From assembly GCA_009698805.1 (NCBI GenBank), contig WLPL01000005.1:1-36685 (forward strand): 36,685 nt of DNA. The letters run 5' to 3'. Source of the DNA: Actinomycetota bacterium. GTDB lineage: Bacteria > Actinomycetota > Actinomycetes > Actinomycetales > Microbacteriaceae. The notes under the pieces are model-generated. The model saw nothing but the letters and a program-made list of their open reading frames with translations. It was not told the origin of the DNA and did not search any database. Of the stretch, positions 34,574 to 36,685 are shown piece after piece (positions within the stretch are counted from its first letter, which is position 1; the number at the start of each line of letters is the position of its first letter). The translations under genes and the position numbers were made by a program.

Positions 34574-35033
34574 TAAGCGTTTCGAGACGTCTATTGAGGT
34601 TGCGGCAATCGCGACCATGGTTTCTCTGGCAGTAAAGGGAGGCGCCAATGTCATTTCTGCTCTTGAAATTGGACTCCAACACGCAAATGGACGAGTTGCC
34701 GAAATGCTGAAGGAGGTTTTGGCTCGAATCGAATTAGGCGCGTCTTTCACAGAGGCGTCAGAGGATATCCGCTCTAAAACCTCGGGCACTGCGGTCGAAG
34801 AGTTCTTATCAAAACTTCAGCAGTCGGCTCAACTGGGTTCAGGTCTGGCAGAACAGTTGGATGACTTGGTTCTCACCCTCAACTCCGAGGTGGCAGTGAC
34901 GAAGATGGCTAATGCCACCGCCAACGAAACCAAAATGCTCCTGCCACTGGTCTTCCTGATTTTGCCGGTAACCGTGATTTTTGCCCTCTACCCGAGCTTG
35001 CAAATGCTCAACCTACAAATGGAAGGAACATGA
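34566..35033 (+). CDS. tadC: Tad inner-membrane platform protein, TadC-like (T2SS F family)
   Basis: A 155-residue F-family platform protein, shorter than the usual TadC. The central cytoplasmic part carries the family pattern SLAVKGGANVISALEIGLQHA and ELGASFTEASEDI, LQQSAQLGSGLAEQLDDL. It ends with one long hydrophobic segment (MLLPLVFLILPVTVIFALYP). The N-terminal membrane segments of larger homologues are missing, as is common in the actinobacterial version. ATG 34566 has GAGGTG about eight bases upstream and overlaps the tadB stop. Its stop overlaps the pilin-like gene start. Confidence 0.85.
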   Translation: MASKRFETSIEVAAIATMVSLAVKGGANVISALEIGLQHANGRVAEMLKEVLARIELGASFTEASEDIRSKTSGTAVEEFLSKLQQSAQLGSGLAEQLDDLVLTLNSEVAVTKMANATANETKMLLPLVFLILPVTVIFALYPSLQMLNLQMEGT

Positions 35034-35185
35034 TGAAAACACTGAGAGACGAACGCGGCGATGTGCCAGGTTGGGTGCTGATAACGCTCATGACCGCTGG
35101 GTTGGTAGTCGTGTTGTGGTCAACGGCGGGTCCAGCGCTGAGTGGCCTCTTCGGGTCTTCGCTCACCCGTGTTTCGACGTTCTGA
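35030..35185 (+). CDS. 51-residue pilin-like protein of the Tad locus
   Basis: A short gene that standard length cut-offs would miss. It starts at ATG 35030 (or the adjacent ATG 35033), overlaps the tadC stop as ATGA, follows GGAAGGAA, and ends at TGA 35183. The product has a short charged leader (MMKTLRDERG), then DVPGWVLITLMTAGLVVVLW, one hydrophobic helix, and a short tail. Its place between TadC and the TadE-like genes is where actinobacterial Tad loci encode the Flp-type major pilin. The mature residue 5 is Trp instead of the Glu of classical prepilins if cleavage follows the Gly. Pilin role is inferred. Confidence 0.75.
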   Translation: MMKTLRDERGDVPGWVLITLMTAGLVVVLWSTAGPALSGLFGSSLTRVSTF

Positions 35186-35510
35186 AGGTTCTGCCCCGGT
35201 GGATTTTGTCCTGATTTCGGGGCCGCTCCTAATCTCGTTCGGCCTCGTTCTCTCAGTTGTCATTCTCGGGTATCAGAAGGTGATCCTGACCGGTGTGGCG
35301 AACACGCTCGCCGAACGCGCAGCACTCGCCGATGTTTCCGAAGCCGAGTTCGCAACCCTTGCTGAGGCAGAGATGGCGAAATGGAACCTGAATTTGGCGA
35401 ACTTGAGCGTTGCCGATTCCGAGGGCATCGAAACAGTGAGGCTCAGCCTCAACGGATTTGCCGGCTGGCAAATTGAGGCGGTGGGTTTTGCGACAAAGGA
35501 ACTTCAGTGA
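35169..35510 (+). CDS. TadE-like pseudopilin
   Basis: A 113-residue protein with a short leader (MFRRSEG), the motif SAPVDFVLISGPLLISFGLVLSV and one N-terminal membrane helix, then an extracytoplasmic domain. This is the TadE pattern of minor pseudopilins. GTG 35169 is chosen because it gives this compact leader; a GTG at 35142 would add nine residues. It overlaps the pilin-like gene by 17 bases. If processing follows Gly7, residue 5 of the mature protein is Asp instead of Glu. It probably forms part of the pilus tip or channel with the next two proteins. Confidence 0.78.
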   Translation: MFRRSEGSAPVDFVLISGPLLISFGLVLSVVILGYQKVILTGVANTLAERAALADVSEAEFATLAEAEMAKWNLNLANLSVADSEGIETVRLSLNGFAGWQIEAVGFATKELQ

Positions 35511-35805
35511 TCAATGCGGCAACGCTGTCATTGAATTCGTTGGTTTTGCTTTTTTAGTTTTTGCCCCGATTGCAACATTTGCAGCAACCGACACAATGAA
35601 ATGGATTCAAAAAATTGAGGTCACCACTTCGGCTACGCAGCTCGCTCGAGCCTATGCAATAAGCCCCGACGCATTTGTGCGGCTCGAGTCGCTTCTGCAG
35701 AGCGAATATCGCGGTCTGGTGGTGGCTGTGTCGACCAGCAAGGGATTCGTCGAAGTTCGGGTGCGCCTAGAAGACCAAGTCGCAAGTTCGAGGCAGTTCT
35801 TATGA
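35488..35805 (+). CDS. TadE-like pseudopilin, second copy
   Basis: A 105-residue protein with the leader MRQRNFSDQCG, then NAVIEFVGFAFLVFAPIATFAA, which has the full class III prepilin pattern with Glu at position 5 after the Gly. One membrane helix is followed by a soluble part. I propose TTG 35488 because GAGGCGGTGGG lies just upstream and the leader length matches relatives; TTG 35458 is an alternative. It overlaps the preceding TadE-like gene by 23 bases and the next gene by ATGA. Its function is inferred from the family. Confidence 0.75.
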   Translation: MRQRNFSDQCGNAVIEFVGFAFLVFAPIATFAATDTMKWIQKIEVTTSATQLARAYAISPDAFVRLESLLQSEYRGLVVAVSTSKGFVEVRVRLEDQVASSRQFL

Positions 35806-36161
35806 AAGCTGACGAAGGCTCGACTCTGCCATTGATAATCGGTCTCTCGGCACTTCTGATCTCAATGGTTCTGGTGACGGCAGAAGTTCAGAGTCTGGTT
35901 CTGGTCAAAGCGAGAGCCTTTTCTGAGGCCCGCTTGGCTGCGCTTTACATAGCGAATCAGACCGAGGGCTTCGCTCCAGTTCGCGGGCTGGACTACTCGG
36001 AGGCTGCCCTGCCGGTCCTCGGGCCAATTTTGTCGGTTCGAGTTTCCTCTAGCGACGGTAAAACCTTCGACGCCGAAGTTTGCGAAAAGTGGGAGTCGCC
36101 GTTCGGGCTTCACCCGGCGGCTACGATTTGTGATCGCGCTAAGGCTAGAGCGATTTCTTGA
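35802..36161 (+). CDS. TadE/TadG-like secreted membrane-anchored protein
   Basis: A 119-residue protein with a very short leader (MKADEG), a membrane helix STLPLIIGLSALLISMVLV, a second stretch that is helical and amphipathic (LVLVKARAFSEARLAALYIA), and a soluble C-terminal domain with two cysteines (CEKWESPF, TICDRAKARA) that could form a disulfide. It resembles the small TadE-like protein found at the end of actinobacterial helicase/secretion-neighbourhood Tad loci. The ATG overlaps the previous stop. The last 17 bases overlap the convergent MFS gene. Confidence 0.72.
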   Translation: MKADEGSTLPLIIGLSALLISMVLVTAEVQSLVLVKARAFSEARLAALYIANQTEGFAPVRGLDYSEAALPVLGPILSVRVSSSDGKTFDAEVCEKWESPFGLHPAATICDRAKARAIS

Positions 36162-36685
36162 TCGGCTTTGGGCTATAGCGCGGAATGTACTTCCAGAGCA
36201 GCCAGGCTCCGCCGAATCCCGCCCAGCCGAAGATTGCCATGGCCGGGCCGAGGGTCACTAGAGCGGCGACCCCAACTAGAAGTGGTCCAGCACCGGCAAC
36301 TGCGGCATCGGTGAGTAGGCGGTAGGAGGCCAAGAACTCGTTGCGGGCGTCTGTCGGCGCTAGGTCTGAGCCCAGAACCAGAATTACACCGCTGCCGACG
36401 CCGTTGACCAGGGCCATGACGATCGCGATTGCGAAAAAGGTGGGGGAGTTGAAGGCGAAGGCCACGAGCAGGTGAGCAACCGAAAGGCCGATAACGGTAG
36501 GCACAGCGGCCCAGCGTCGCCCAAAGCGATCCATAATCGCACCGGACGCGTAAAAAAGTGCAAAGTCGAGGGCGTTCGCGATTCCGATATAAACCGCGGC
36601 TTCGGCTGCGGGCAGGCCGATACTGAGAGCCCAGAGCGGCAGGCCAATCTGGCGCGAAGTTCGGAGGATTCCAATTACCGAAACA
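36145..36685 (-). CDS. MFS transporter, C-terminal part (runs off the window)
   Basis: The 3' 180 codons of a Major Facilitator Superfamily transporter; the frame stays open to the window edge, so the start lies beyond 36685. Visible are membrane segments around GLPLWALSIGLPAAEAAVYIGI, the loop motif GAIMDRFGRRWAAVP (MFS motif A in the second half, matching DRxGRR), and four more hydrophobic segments ending in the basic tail KYIPRYSPKPIKKSL. The substrate cannot be told. The first visible residues are in the middle of the protein. Confidence 0.85.
   Translation of the reverse strand, partial: VSVIGILRTSRQIGLPLWALSIGLPAAEAAVYIGIANALDFALFYASGAIMDRFGRRWAAVPTVIGLSVAHLLVAFAFNSPTFFAIAIVMALVNGVGSGVILVLGSDLAPTDARNEFLASYRLLTDAAVAGAGPLLVGVAALVTLGPAMAIFGWAGFGGAWLLWKYIPRYSPKPIKKSL

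Noticed and set aside
1-36685. CRISPR arrays, insertion sequences or prophage genes
   Set aside because: No regularly spaced repeats, transposase motifs, terminal inverted repeats or phage structural genes were seen; gene style is even throughout.

Overview
The window looks like a compact chromosome segment from a Gram-positive actinobacterium, most likely Micrococcales/Microbacteriaceae with a streamlined genome. The case rests on the fused 2-oxoglutarate decarboxylase/dehydrogenase (Kgd/OdhA type), a SigH/SigR-RsrA pair, the aroA-rsgA-hisN run, an actinobacterial-style Tad pilus cluster, and moderate-to-high GC. Genes are packed with many 1-8 bp start/stop overlaps and several tail-to-tail overlaps. 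No gene-free stretch exceeds 300 bases. I see no insertion sequence, prophage, integrase or CRISPR array. Genus cannot be fixed from the sequence alone.

Layout. 1-2.1 kb: a cysteine hydrolase, two small membrane proteins and a secreted histidine phosphatase. 2.1-7.3 kb: a complete histidine utilisation set, hutG facing hutU-hutI-hutH, converting histidine to glutamate plus formamide. 7.3-8.1 kb: two small conserved proteins (DUF1761, DUF1801). 8.1-10.8 kb: a two-component system divergent from a small secreted Ala/Lys-rich protein, with tandem TTCACA repeats between them. 10.8-12.2 kb: cysK-cysE for cysteine synthesis; cysE has no ordinary start codon. 12.3-13.8 kb: methylmalonate-semialdehyde dehydrogenase. 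13.7-16.8 kb: aroA-rsgA-hisN operon. 16.8-17.8 kb: the thiol-stress sigma factor and its zinc anti-sigma factor behind a sequence matching the sigma factor's own promoter class. 17.8-22.1 kb: the large kgd gene and a degenerate SGNH-hydrolase-like protein. 22.1-24.5 kb: two CNNM/CorC-type membrane proteins. 24.5-30.6 kb: an OYE-family flavin oxidoreductase, a GT87-like membrane protein, metX, an M20 amidohydrolase, ung and a GNAT acetyltransferase. 30.6-32.7 kb: a secreted subtilisin-like protease with an unusual domain order, then a strong terminator and tRNA-Leu(UAG). 32.8-36.2 kb: a seven-gene Tad-type pilus cluster (ATPase, two membrane platform proteins, four small pilin/pseudopilin-like proteins). 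36.1 kb to the end: the 3' part of an MFS transporter.

Most genes are housekeeping or central metabolism. The parts most worth attention are the cysE start, the two-component system with its probable secreted target, the sigma-factor autoregulatory promoter, the SGNH-like protein that has lost its catalytic residues, and the minimal Tad locus containing a 51-residue pilin-like gene too short for ordinary gene calling.
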